From Limnanthes douglasii subsp. nivea (taxonomy: Eukaryota; Streptophyta; Magnoliopsida; Brassicales; Limnanthaceae), in NCBI GenBank assembly GCA_036936605.1, contig JAUPFV010000005.1, positions 229,243,770 to 229,307,769 of the forward strand: a stretch of 64,000 bases of DNA, read 5' to 3'. The translations under genes and the position numbers were made by a program. Numbering within the stretch: position 1 is the first letter of the stretch; every line of letters begins with the position of its first letter. Below the pieces are notes generated by a model that saw only the letters and a list, made by a program, of their open reading frames with translations, made no database searches and was not told where the DNA came from. Of the stretch, positions 33,101 to 45,605 are shown one piece after another.

Positions 33101-34220
33101 TAGACTTTTTTTTTTATATATTCATCTTATCTTATGCTTATATTTCAATGTAAGAGGAAATGTTTGTCCAACCTTATAGTCTTATGAATTTTCTAGCATT
33201 TCTAATGAACAAACATCTCATATTTCCAATATATCTAAATAATTTAGACTATGGTTACTTAAGAATATAACTACAATTATAACATACAATATTTAATCTT
33301 TATTATCGCATAAATAACATAAGTGGCTGAACTTTATAAAGTTTTAATATATAAAAGGCACTCGTATAAACGGAATCATCATAATCCTTAGCGGATACGT
33401 TAGGTATCATCACGCTATACATTAAGTATATATACCAACTATTAAAGAAAGACAGTGTTGGTTCATGACCATATATGAGAAAAATCAAACGTTTATTAGA
33501 GGTTGTACATGAATCTATCATGACATACTTAACTGAAAGCTTTTAATACTAAAAACTAGTTGTGCATGAGTATGATGTATGTAAACATAGTAACTACGTC
33601 GTGTGGCGGAGGTTCTCATCATTGAGACAAATGTGAGATAGTCTTCCTAAAGGGTCAGCCTAACGCTCACATGATCTATCCTTAGTTATGAGAGCCTAAA
33701 CCCATGTCCTGCATTACTCGCCCATACAGAGACCACTCGGGTGACATGAAAGGTACACCCATGTAGTACCACATAATACTTGTGTTGCATTGCATTATGA
33801 CGTGAATATCTGAAACAATCTATATGATATAAAATATCCCTTAACAATTTAGATATTTTTAGTTAAATGAATATTTAATCATATTTTGAAATAACAGGTG
33901 TGAATCCTTAATCATACATATTAATTAACATATTGTATGCTCTTAAATGCACCAAACAAGTCCTAGACATGCATTCTAAATTCTCTAAAACATACACATG
34001 CTTAAATGGTCTTAATATCAATTAAATTATAGTTTTGTTCTCAGAATCATAATTAAAGATTGATATGGGAAAAATGAATATACAATTTATGCTCCATATC
34101 ATCAAGAATTTGGCTATGATACAAATTTTTTATATTTATAAAGTCATAAACCATAAAGAAATAAATCACATAACATAAACAAAGTTAAAATTACCATGCA
34201 TGATCTTCTTCTTTGATGTT
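30180..34220. other. AT-rich intergenic DNA, no gene seen
   Basis: No credible frame. Two GC-richer islands stand out: 31738-31805 and 33595-33770. Neither matches a gene or tRNA that I recognise. Confidence 0.5.
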
Positions 34221-34229
34221 AGAAGAATT

Positions 34230-34740
34230 TATATTTTGAGCTAGTCATGGATTTTCCGACAAAGTACAAGTTGTTATATCGCAGTCTTTTGAAGGAAAAA
34301 AAAAACTAGACAGAGTAGTGAATAACCAATTTGGGTTTAAGATGGAGAGAGAGAGAGAGATAGTGTTTTAGTAGGATTTTTTTTATTTATATATTAGGTT
34401 TGAAATACCATAAATTAAATAGAAGCCCTTGTATTTTGCTAAACATTCAATAAATAACTCGCTAACTATATTTTCTTTAAATTAACCCATCAATTTATTT
34501 CTAAAGTGCTACAATATGATGTTCTTGCATTTGAAGGGGACCATAGCCTTATTAGGACTCGAAAACCTAATAACTAAAGTACCAGAGTGAGGGACTCTCC
34601 CTATAGATACACTTAAATTCAATTGGTATCTATATTATAAATATTCATAATACTATTTATCTTGTTATCCATTGATCCAATAAACTATATGTTAATTACA
34701 TGTAAATAATTAGACTTATGGCAACAAGTTTGGTACTATT
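34230..34740. repeat. Direct repeat, copy 2
   Basis: Partner of 28600-29160 (ACAAGTTGTTATATCGCAG, CCCATCAATTTATTTC, AATAACTAAAGTACCAGAG, CCAATAAACTATATGTTAAT). Confidence 0.55.
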
Positions 34741-34789
34741 GATCTACACGTGACAAAATAATCCAATTTAGATTACTTTTCATGTTGAT

Positions 34790-35460
34790 GTATTCTACAT
34801 GTTATCCAAGATTAGTATTTTATATATGAATACATGATATCACTTCGTAAATCAATAAAATAACTGAAAATAAATTTCTTCTTCATGATGGGAAAATAAA
34901 TCAACGACCATATACAGTCCATGATACATATATCTACCTTATCATATGAGATCAATATGAGTCATATATAAAAAAAATTATATGATTTGAGATCATTTTA
35001 ACGATTCCTAACAATTGCATTACGTACGTTGATGTTTTACACGTGTTATTCATGATTAGTACCTTAGTGCTTTAATGATTGGTCGACTCTCTCAACTATT
35101 TAGTATTTTGTTGAACATTTTATATGACGTGCATAATAGATACATTATTTGGGTTATAATATTGTAATATGTTTAATGTATCACATAAACGCGCTCCAGT
35201 TATTGTAAATTAACATAATAATTATATTTTATTTTTTACCACTTTAATCACATTATATGATTTTGTGTTGTGCATATAACTTCTAAAAGTATACATTAGG
35301 TTGACCAACATTTATTTTGGTTTAAATAGATAGTTTTATTTTTTGTTATGATTGATTTTCTTATAATATGTGGATCTCACTCATTCTAACGATAATAACA
35401 AATCCTTTTATCATTATATATATTTTGAATCATAAGCTTCAAGCTTTTCTATGCACGATA
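34790..35460. repeat. AAATCAACGAYCAT repeat, copy 2 plus flank
   Basis: AAATCAACGACCAT at 34898. The similarity continues through GCATTACGTACGTTGATG and CACATTATATGATTTTGTG, and is matched again by 36780-37340. Confidence 0.5.
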
Positions 35461-36499
35461 TTAAAAATTATATATAGTAATTTAACGTTGTTCGACATTA
35501 TCTTTCTCTCGCACAAATATGAGCGTTTTTATTAAAAAATCAAAATACAAAATTTAAGTTGAGATATTGATATTCTTTTATCAAAACTAAATTCATTTAT
35601 TTTTACATTAATGCATGTAAATAACATAACAAAATAGCTAAACATTATAATAACACAATTTACAATAGGTTATGCTCGTTGTTCTGGTTATCTGGTAAAA
35701 GAAGCTATATTCTACGAGAAAAAAAATCATCGAAATGTTTTTTCCAAAACACATAAAAAATAATAAATTTATCGTCATTTATTTAATTACTTTAATTTTC
35801 ATAAAGTAATTATTGTTTGAATATGAATTATTTTTACGTATATTTTTTGATAGTTAATAATTATTGGATATATGTCTCATCCAATCGAACGATTATGAAT
35901 AGTTTTAAAAAGATATATAATAAAAATATATTGTACATTTCAAAATTAGGCAAGTCAAAAAAATTAAAAAAACAGCCACATGCTAACAATAAAACATATT
36001 AAATTCACCTCTTAATTCGAGTAAAAAAATTATCAAATATAAATACATTTGTCATCCATCTAACTATTTATGAAAATACTACTTATTGGAATACAGGCTA
36101 ATATAAGTGAAAATGTGTTCAATTATATTATTCAAATATTTTTTTATAACAGTTATCCTCAAAAACATAAATAAATAAATCATTCAAAACAATGTAAAAA
36201 TAAAGAATATACAAAAAACTTTTAGTTAAATAATAAAAAAATGCTTAACTTACTAATTTATAAAATTGGGAGCCTCTAAAATCCATAAAAGGATAAAATT
36301 TACAAATCGTTCCGAAAACTCCTAAAATGAGTGAAAAATAAATTATTATTAAAAAACTTGTTGAATCAAATAGTTAGTTAGGTTCTTAAAAAATAATAAC
36401 ATTCGTGTTTTTGAGATACATTTTGTTTTGTTTTTAGAATAAGTTTTTTGCTATAACAACTTAAAAAGAATACTTTTGATTATTTAGAATTTTCAAGTT

Positions 36500-37340
36500 A
36501 ATTTTTAAAATCAAGATTCATTTACATATGATTATCTTTAAATTAATATTTTCTATATGAATATATGATATCGTTATATAAATCTATAACATGATCATAA
36601 TATGTTTCTTTCATAATGGAAAGATAAATCAACGATCATAAACAATCCAAGACACATTTGAAGTTTTCTATATTTTAATATGAAACTAATATGAATCTTA
36701 TATAAAAATTCATACAAATTGAGGTCATGTTAACAATTTCAAATAATTGTTTTGTATGTTAATGTCTTGTACGTGTTATATTTTGTCTAATAATACGTGA
36801 TATCATACCATAAATTTAAAATATCACCGGAAAATATTTTCTCTTTCATGATAAAATAAATAAATCAACGACCATATACAACCCAACATATTGGAAGTTG
36901 TGTACTTTCTCATATAAGATTAATTTAAATATTATATGAAAAATCATATGAATTTAGGTTATTTTAACAATTTTAAATAATTGCATTATGTACGTTGTTG
37001 TCTTGTATGTGTTATCCATAATTAATAAATTGATGTGAAAAATATGTATGCAAACAATATCAAATTTATCTTCAATGGTCTACGCTATTTAAAATATCTT
37101 AATTTATAATCTTCACAGTAGGAACTGCATTTATCACGTAAACACGATCGAGTCATTGTAAGTTGGCATACAAATTGCATTTTATTTATTTTCCAGTTTG
37201 CTTAGATTATGTGGTTTTGTTGCATATATATAACTTCCAAGGACTATGCATTTAGTTGACTGGATTTGTGTTAGTTTAAATAAAAATTCATATTTTTTTC
37301 CTTGTTGATTTTCTCTTAATATATATTTTGCAACAATTTA
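36500..37340. repeat. AAATCAACGAYCAT repeat, copies 3 and 4 in tandem
   Basis: The core word occurs at 36626 and 36862, a 236-bp spacing, showing a local tandem. Copy 4 then continues collinearly with 35.0-35.46 kb (GCATTATGTACGTTGTTG, GATTATGTGGTTTTGTTGC). Confidence 0.5.
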
Positions 37341-37719
37341 TATGCAATAATTAGATCTATTACATTCAAATTTTAATCTTTTAGTTATTTTGGTTTGTTT
37401 TTCATCACTATTTACATGATAACAATAAATCACCTTATCCATACATACTATTTTATAAAAGCCCTCATGTTTTTTTTTGTAATATGTGATGTCAAAATAA
37501 TTTATTATAATTCGTAGCAATTTAAAGTTCTTTGGAATTATCCTCCTCATACGCAAATATGAGCATTCTAATTCATACTAACAATTACTTAATCAACGAT
37601 TGAGATTAATTAATCAATTTCATATTCTTCAACATATTATTAAATCAATTTATATTGTAAACACTTAGTTATATTTAGAATTATTCGACAACATGCCCAC
37701 GCACCTAGGTCTAGCAGGT

Positions 37720-38070
37720 AACGATCTTGCACATTCGGTTAATACAATAACATAAAAATTGTATTTAGCTAAGATTATCCCTTAGGTTCGAAGAGACTTG
37801 TTTGCACCTAAGTTTTTGGTTAAACATCCATCTATATAGAGATTAAATAGTAACAAATCTTAAGTTCTCGACTTACTCTTTTATGCAACCCTTAAGTATT
37901 CGACTCGGCTGCATCAATCATTTTGTTCCAGCTTTGGCACTAAGTTTCAACCTCGAAGACTTAGTTATAGTTTCAACACTTAGTTAGAACATTTAACACT
38001 AAGTTACAACTTCAACACTAAGTTATAGTGTTTGGCACTAAGTTTCAATTTTCGACGTAACTTTTACCAT
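37720..38070. repeat. Dispersed repeat copy 2 and ACACTAAGTTA short repeats
   Basis: The first part pairs with 26170-26350. At 37930-38070 there are five or six variants of CAACACTAAGTTAYA spaced 20-30 bp apart. Confidence 0.45.
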
Positions 38071-38079
38071 TAAGTTCAG

Positions 38080-39038
38080 TATATGTCTTTACACATAAGC
38101 TTTGACTTAGCTCATGCCTAAGTTACTTTTAGCAAATACTTAACACTTTCTTTTAAAATTTAATCAGTTATTTTATTATCCAATGATAATCCTAAATTTA
38201 TTTCTAAAAGAGAGTGTCAAAATATTAAATAATATTATAGTAGTTAATTTATAACCAATTATTGTTGAATAATTTATTTATATTACAATGTAATATATTA
38301 ATAAAATTAATTATAATATTATAAATCATTATCGGTGAATCACCGTCTATAATAGTATTTTTTTAATTATATAAATTAGTTACCGAAATAATCATTTAAG
38401 AAAATATATAACAAAATTTATTATTCGATTTTGTTATCTCATTTCCAAATATTTTAGAAATTTATCTTTTATTATAAACATAGTTTTTTTGTTTCATTTG
38501 GAGTATGTTTTTTTTAACATTTGATTATACCCATTTTTTCAATATATCAAATTTAAAAGATGATTCTTATATTCATATCAAATTATTATCCAAATATCTT
38601 ATTTAGTAGATCAAAATTTGGTAATATAGGGTTTGATTCAATTATGGTGACTTTTCTCCATCTCAATATGAAAGATATACCTCTAAACTCACATTTACAT
38701 ATGAGCTCAAGTTTTAATTCAAAAGAATTCTATACTGTCAATTGAGGTTTGATTTGAGATGTTTATGCGATAAATTTTATGGCTATCCTTGTTGGTTTGA
38801 TATACATAGACAAGAGTAGAGACATGCCCCCTTTCGTCGATTGGTGATTCAAACACATCTTAACATAATTTTTAAACCTATGAGGGCTGAACCACTTGTC
38901 TTAAGTGAAACTTAAAACTTTGGTATATTTTTTAGTATAATTGTTTGTCGGTCTAAATCTTCTTTAACTATAAAAATGTGGTCTAATTATTATCATTTTT
39001 ACCTATGTTATCAAATTCTATTTTAATGAAAATGGTAT
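38080..39038. other. AT-rich, no gene seen
   Basis: No significant frame or repeat recognised. Confidence 0.5.
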
Positions 39039-40185
39039 CGTTAGAGATAGAAGGGCGACTCATTAGCTCATATAGCTTATCCATAAATAAGAGCTTTGTA
39101 CTCTATGTAATTGGTATACTTTTTAAATAATACAAAACTCTAGTCGTCTTCCTCTTTTTTGTTTACCTTTTTCTACATGGTATCATAGTTTCGGTTTAGA
39201 TCCTGAAGTTTTCGTATCTTCGCTATGTCGGCGACAGTTTTTTTAGTTGTCTCTCGGAAGAAAAGAAAATAGTGGAAATTTTCGATTTTCGGAGCTAGTG
39301 TGTGTAGCCACAATCAGCAGACCTGATCGAGAGGTAAACAGTGTCTCTTTTTCTGAATTTCAAACACTGGGATTGAGACATCTGATCATTTAATCTGATT
39401 GGTTGGATTATGATTCAGTGCTACAGTTCGGGAGAAATCACTACTGGACCAGTGCAGATTTTTGTTGGTAAAATCGTAGATTCAATTTTAATTGTGATTT
39501 TGATTTTGATTGGAAATTAGATTTGAATTTGGATTTGGTAGTATTGAATTTAGTTTTGGATTTGGATTTGGTATTTGAATTTAGTGTTCCGATTTTATTT
39601 GGATTATGTTTGGGTATATCGCGTTGAGATTTTGTTTGTATTTTATTTGGTGTTTAGATTTTGTTTGACTTATGAACTTTGTCTGACATTTGCTTAGATC
39701 GATGTTTGTTGTTTTTATTTCATTTTGGTGTTTAAATTTTGTTTGAAATTTGGATTATGTCTAAATTTTACTTATATTGGCGTATGCCATTTTGATTTGT
39801 TTTGATTTGTTTGGTGTTTAGATTTCGTTATTCATTTGAATCTGAATTTGGTATAGCTTTAATTTGGACTTGTTTGGATTTTATTGGATTCTTTTGGCTT
39901 TGTTTGGCTTGGTTTTGATTCGTTTGGTGTTTAGATGTCGTTTGAATTAGTTTGGGTTTTGACGTTTCAAGTTTGATTTTGGTGTTTTGTCTTATGTGAC
40001 AAACTCACAATGCAAGAATAAGCATAGCGAGTTTGAGAGAGGGTGTTAGAGATATAAGGCCTAGGCCCATTAGCCCATATAGTTTGTCTATAAATAAGAG
40101 TTTTATACTCTATGTAATTGGTACACTTTCTAAATAATCCAAAACCCTAGCCGTTTTCCTCTTTCTTTGTTTATCTTTTTCTAGA
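39039..40185 (+). mobile_element. Small non-autonomous copia-type LTR element
   Basis: Two direct repeats of about 140 bp (39039-39177 and 40044-40185), both with TATAAATAAGAG and CTCTATGTAATTGGTA, bound an 866-bp interior. The primer site TGGTATCATAGTTTCGG follows the first LTR and a GAGTTTGAGAGAGGG polypurine tract precedes the second. The flanking 5-mers are GGTAT and GCTAT, a near duplication. The interior starts like a gag (ATGTCGGCGACAG) but has no continued frame, and is full of TTGGATTTGGT/TTTGGTGTTTAGATT repeats. It lacks pol. Confidence 0.72.
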
Positions 40186-41030
40186 GCTATGTCTCGTCTC
40201 GCATTTACCGATGAAGATTTTCAAAACATGGAAAACCAGTCCGGTAAAATTTTTATTTTTAAATTTTTTATGATTCAACATCTTATATCACGAAGTAAAT
40301 ATTTGATTATAACCAAATGTAGCTTATCTACCTCTCTTGAGAGTGAACTTGTTTACGGAACCACATCATCATATTCTTGAAGTCTTATGAGGATTTCATT
40401 AAAAACCTTACAAGAGAAACGAGTAAAATGGATATGTATATGTATCGGGTGTTTAAGAAATATTCATACATCAATTCAAAGCATGTGCTAACTTGTACGT
40501 CTTCTTAGATTAGACCTTTGGGTCTCCCATTGAGGCATTTCAACACATCATCCTTACACTTATGAGAAATACGATTTGGGATTTTTGTGGGTAGATTATG
40601 ATCCATTCAATGTATCATATGATGAATATGTGCGATTATGTGTCGAACTTGATCTTCCAAATGAGATAATATAAAAATATAAGTGTCTATTAAAAAGTAT
40701 TTGGGTGTCTTCCAAATGTTTTTTATGACTCCCTACTCGTACTTTGCTCTTGATATCACTTTCATAGTTACGAGCTTTCCAATTTCAATAAGTATAAAGT
40801 TTATCGATTATATAACTTTCAACCATCCACGAAGTTAGTTAAACTGTAGGTGTAGACTAGAAGTAACTTGAAAATCGGGGTACTGCCAAAGGACTACATA
40901 GGCAAAAAATGGATCGACCGATGCTATTATGTAGTAGATGTTGGATTCTCTTAAGACAAAGATATGGCTAGGACTTTTATGCAAATATATTTGTTGGAAC
41001 CTAAAAGTGAGTTTGGTCGACCACATGCAT
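40186..41030 (+). pseudogene. Unidentified decayed reading frame
   Basis: Short coding-like stretches separated by stops and shifts: MSRLAFTDEDFQNME at 40189, DYDPFNVSYDEYVRLCVEL around 40600, and LPKDYIGKKWIDRCYYVVD around 40870-40935. Composition suggests a dead protein, perhaps a transposon-associated one, but I do not recognise the family. Confidence 0.25.
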
Positions 41031-41289
41031 GTGGTTTTCTAGTGAGCCAGAGACCTGCCTTATTGTGTAGGGACTCAGCCTATATATGTTGTTGATGTCG
41101 TATCCGATACTATGGTGCCAATGTCATATCTAATGGTGTGCTGATACCTTTGATCTGAAGATGTTGAAGTTGTCAAGTACTTTATGGTCAAATGCTTCAA
41201 TTGGTATTAGGCAGTTTTAATTGAATTGAGTTTATCTCTACATGTTAGATTTTCTAATTAACTAAGTCTTTTATTTTGGTCTTCCTATA

Positions 41290-41720
41290 TTAATTAAATT
41301 TCATATTAATTAGATTTCATATTAGTTGAATCTTTTATGTTAATTAGGTATCTTATTAATTTAGATTTAGTATTTTAAAGGATTAAGACTTTATTACAAT
41401 CTTTGATTAATGTGATATAATCTGAAGCATCTGTTGAAGAATTAAGGTTTTCTCTAAGTCTATAAATAAAATAAGATACACAAAGCTAGGGTTGTAACGA
41501 TAATAACGTGACCAAAACATGACTTTCAAACGAGTCAGTATTATGCCTAAGTGAAAGAATTTTCTAGGTATCTAAAAGAGAAGTGAGGTGAGAGATAAAC
41601 ATTGAATAAAAAGTTATGTGAATCATGTTATCTTTATAACAAATGTTGATTGCGCCCTTTGTGTTTGGAAAGTCTTTCTGCAACCTAGTTATTTAATAAA
41701 ATATAAGGTCTGTTGACTGT
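41290..41720. repeat. LTR-like fragment related to 13073-13430
   Basis: Shares GGTGAGAGATAAACA, GTGAATCATGTTAT and the ATATTAATTA-rich start with the copia LTR remnant at 13.1 kb. No boundaries found. Confidence 0.3.
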
Positions 41721-41729
41721 GGATGTAAG

Positions 41730-43306
41730 ATTATTTTCATAATACTAACCATATTAAATATTATGTTGTGTGTTTTCGATTTGTTTTACGATTTGTTTTA
41801 TATTATTGTTTCACCAAACGTGAAGTTCTTTGCCCTCGTACGATCAGATTTCGATGTCAATTGAGAAAATCATTCTTTTTTTTTACATATATGTAGAAAA
41901 AATGATCAACTCATAGTAGATCTAAAAATGAAATAAAAATAATATCAAACTTTAAAAGATAGTGGTTGTAGCTTACACACCATATCAATTATGTTCTTTG
42001 AAGTTTTAAAACACATCGAGTCAATAATTATCAAAAGAAATATACTAAAATATAATCTGAAAGAAAATTAGATAACAATATAAAAACTAAGCATGTGAAA
42101 TGTTAGGTTTAGATATTGATTTGTCTTCAACTTTCGGATTTCGTGAAGCTAGCTCAACCAGTTTTTAAAAAGTTTTATTCGAAAAAATAAGTTGTATTTT
42201 AAATGAACATGTTGATGTTGATTGGACTTATTTTTCTCATACGAGACAAATAAATTTCAACTACCCTAGAAAAAAAAATTGACCAAGACCCTTAGTCGGC
42301 ATAATATTTTAGAAAATAAGTCATTTTACCGGCCTCGACGGTAAAAATAATCATTAAGCATTAATTTCGGTTTTGAAAAAACAAAACCCAACATTGATTT
42401 CATCTCGATCTCTATTTCCATGAGCTAACAATGTTTGTATAATAGTGCAAAATATACATATTAGTCACATATCTTGTGAGATAAGTGATGGTTATGGGCT
42501 TGTTTGGAAAAAAATATGAAAACCATTTTAAAAAAATAAAACGGTGGGTTTGATTTAAAATTTCAATGTATGTTTTTTAAAAGGGGTATACTCACTTTAT
42601 TATATTTATATAAATGTATATCTCTTAAATATATTATTTTGATGTATATTTAATTTATTTAATTTTATATTTAAATATATTTTTTAATTATATTATTTTT
42701 GGTGTATATTTTAATGTCCAATTTTAATAAGTGATTTTATCAAAATTTATTTTATTCACTTAAAATTTATTTTTTTATAACAAAATTCAAAATTTTGTTT
42801 ACCATCATATATTCACATTTGCATATTCAGTTATATATTTTTAAAATTTTATTTACCTTGGTAATTAATACAATTATAATTAATGCTAATTGTATTTAAA
42901 ATTGTACATTAAATTTCAGATTTGATTAAAACCTTACAGGATTATATTCGAAATAAGTTTCAACTTTTTATCCAAAACTTTAATTTCAGATCTCACTAAA
43001 TCCTTACACAATTATGTTCAAGATAAGAGAACACCCGCTAAATTCCAATCTTCCATCTAAGCTTTCATTTAGGATTTGACTAAAATCTTACACAATTATG
43101 TTCAGGTTAAGTGAACATCCACTAAGTTCAAATATAATAATATATATTTTATATATCTTACTCAACCATGTTTTATGAATACATGGAAGCATTGAAGATT
43201 TATCATAGACAATTTCTTCCAATCCAAAACATTTATCTAATATTTGTTCAACAAAATGATGTCATGATGCATATTATGATGCATCTCATAATATAGTTTT
43301 TTTGTT
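41730..43306. other. AT-rich, no gene seen
   Basis: Nothing but low-complexity DNA. A short CCGGCCTCGACGG patch near 42330 resembles DNA-transposon ends, but no partner was found. Words such as GATTTGACTAAAATCTTACA recur at about 42.92, 42.99 and 43.08 kb. Confidence 0.45.
43298..43306. repeat. MULE 9-bp target duplication, left
   Basis: TTTTTTGTT precedes the element and recurs at 44186-44194. It is low complexity, so less decisive than the other duplications. Confidence 0.7.
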
Positions 43307-44185
43307 GGGTCAAGCTATATATACCCAAATGTGGTTTAAGTATACCCAATTTTGAGTTTACCCAAAGGTGGTATAAGTTTACCCAAAATTTGACAAAAAT
43401 ACCCTTTTCTAGGTATATAAGGTTTTTTTTGTTTACTAATCTTATCCACCTCATTTTTTCTCTTACACTCTCTAACTTCTCTCTAAAACCTTCAAGTTCT
43501 CTCTAATTTATCCGACGAACTAAAATATGAAAACTTAGTCTTAGTATCAAAATTTAGGGTTATGGTTGAATTAGGTAAAAAAATCAGAATTTTAGGGTGT
43601 TTGGAGGCCGTTTTCCGGCCGGAATTCGACCGGAAAATGGCCATTTGCGAAGGCTGAGCGTACTATAGGTACAGGGGGGGCGTACCGGCCGATACACCCC
43701 CCCTGTACCGACCGGTACGCCCCCCTGTACCTATGGTACGCTCAGGCTTCGAAAATGGTCTCCAAACACCCTAAAATTATGATTTTTTAAGTAATTAAAT
43801 TTTTAATTTTTTTTGAAAAAAAACTTCAAAAAAACAAGTTTTGATTTTGTGTTTTCATTAGAAGAAGTTTAAAAAAATTAAAAAGAGTTTGAATGTTCTT
43901 GAGGCAACTTTGAATGTTCAAGAACAATTTGAAGAATTTCACAAAATTGTAGTAATATGGGGTTTGATCTAGTCGAGAGTTGTGCTTTTTTTTTGTATAC
44001 ATAACCAAATAGATTATTTTGTGAATTGGGTGTATCTAGGATATACTTAGTATTTTTTTTACTTAGTGGCAATTCGGATATTAAATGAAAGTTCAAGGGT
44101 TTTTTCGTCCTAAAAAGTCAAACAAAAGTCAACTGCGTTTTTTGGGTATACTTAAACCATATTTGGGTATATATAGACATACCCT
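43307..44185. mobile_element. Mutator-like MITE, 879 bp
   Basis: Terminal inverted repeats of about 44 bp (left GGGTCAAGCTATATATACCC...; right complement GGGTATGTCTATATATACCC..., both continuing CCAAATRTGGTTTAAGTATA) and a 9-bp target duplication fit the Mutator superfamily. No transposase is encoded. A subterminal promoter-like block (ACAAAAATACCC, then GGTATATAAGG) is shared with the element at 63.1 kb. The centre is a GC-rich inverted repeat. Confidence 0.8.
43565..43797. repeat. GC-rich inverted repeat inside the MITE
   Basis: Arms of about 100 bp share TTTTAGGGTGTTTGGAG, CTGAGCGTAC, ATAGGTACAGGGGGG and CGTACCGG. The centre is TACACCCCCCCTGTACC. The left arm carries an extra 25-30 bp (GGCCGGAATTCGACCGG). 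It can fold into a long hairpin. Confidence 0.85.
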
Positions 44186-44319
44186 TTTTTGTTAATATAA
44201 GTAGCTCAATTAAAAAAGTCAAAGTGTTACGTATGTTTTATGGATGTTTACGAACAATGGTATGGAAAATTCAAGCGACAAAGATTTAAAACCTCGTGAT
44301 GTTGGGCCGAATTATTTGA

Positions 44320-45206
44320 TTGAGAATCCAATATTATCCAATTATTATTTTAGATGATATGATCGTATGTATCGTCGAGTATTTTACGTATTATGAAAGA
44401 TATTCCACAAGAAAAATATATATTTTCAACTAGGTCTATATGCGACTAAACACAACAAGTTTTCCCCACATTAGAAAGTAATCGTTACTTTACGTATGTT
44501 AACTTATGAAATGTTTACAAATATTTTGGATGAAACAATTCATAAAAGCTGAACGAACTGTTATAGACACTCTTACACTAGTTTTGTAAGACTATAATAA
44601 ATTTATACAAAATGTACTAGCTATGTGCACCAACAACACAAAATTTACGTTGACCACTCAATAAAGCTAAACATTGGGGATTTCTCGGTATAATTGTTTC
44701 ACTTGATTGTATGCATTAGACATGGAAATACTGTCCAAGTGGTTGGCAACGAGCATACACTAGTTGGTCCAAAAAACCAAATATTATGTTGAATGCAATT
44801 GCTTCTCGGGATACATGGATGTATCATTCTTTTTTTTGTTGGTATTCCAAGAGCTCAAAATTGTGTGACCATTCTTAACCATTCACCACTATTGATGACT
44901 TAATTAACAGGATTACTCCAAGTGTAGCTTATGTTTTAAATGGTCATGAGAATAATATTACACACTATATTGCGAATGATATTTATCTAAAGTGGGGAAC
45001 ACTTATCCAGGCTATTCGATTACCAACTAACCTCAAATAGAAATTATTTCTAAAGTAATATAAGGACGTGGAAATAATATTCAGTATTCTACAAGCTTTA
45101 TTTTTCATAATAAAAAACCAAGATCCCGATTAGAGTATAAAAGATATTTCTCATGTCATAATTATATGAGTGATGTTTGGTAACATGATTATGGAAAACG
45201 AATGTT
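44320..45206 (+). pseudogene. PIF/Harbinger transposase remnant, main part
   Basis: Decayed DDE transposase of the plant PIF/Harbinger type. Readable blocks: NYYFR...DRMYRRVF, LTYEMFTNILDETIHKS, SLDCMH-TWKYCPSGWQ (first Asp), NAIASRDTWMYHSFF, then after a shift DDLINRITPSVAYVLNGHE, YIANDIYLKWGTLIQAI (second Asp region), DVEIIFSILQALF (Glu replaced or shifted) and NMIMENE. Stops such as MH* and frameshifts show it is dead. It is cut at 45206 by Tat-B; the last residues continue at 53096. Confidence 0.8.
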
Positions 45207-45211
45207 ACAAG
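45207..45211. repeat. Tat-B target duplication ACAAG, left
   Basis: ACAAG before 45212 and again at 53091-53095. Confidence 0.9.
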
Positions 45212-45577
45212 TGATGAGTTCGAATTATCCAGTCACAGCTCACTGGTTATCCGGACAAGGGAAATTCGGACATAAACTTGCCACTGAACTATCCGAACAT
45301 GACAAAAGTAAAGAATCACCTAAACATATTTTGACTAAGCTATGTGCTAATCAGCTTAATAAGTAAATGAGTCCTTAAACTTGACCCAGTTTCAAAATTT
45401 GACCCGTAAGCTCACCGGTCCTTAATTAAGGGTATAAATACCCCAACCACTTTCATTAATGAGGGTAAAGAACATTTAATACAACCACATTGCTCAAATC
45501 TCTCAATACTTTATACCAAAACATTCAATATTAAAAGCATTTTACAAAATTACCCTCAACTCAAAATAAACCACTCA
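45212..45577 (+). repeat. Tat-B 5' LTR
   Basis: TGATGAGTTCG...CCACTCA; TATAAATA at 45433-45440. Confidence 0.9.
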
Positions 45578-45581
45578 AAAT

Positions 45582-45598
45582 TGGCGACCATAGTGGGA
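45582..45598 (+). other. Tat-B primer-binding site
   Basis: TGGCGACCATAGTGGGA, four nt after the LTR; one base differs from Tat-A. Confidence 0.75.
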
Positions 45599-45605
45599 GA
45601 AGAAG

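Noticed and set aside
33595..33770. GC-richer island as an RNA gene
   Set aside because: No cloverleaf, snoRNA box pattern or terminator could be recognised; left unclassified.
43640..43740. GC-rich repeated GTAC/GGGGGG text as a CRISPR-like array or CpG island
   Set aside because: It is one inverted repeat inside a MITE, with no spaced direct repeats, and the sequence is plant nuclear DNA.
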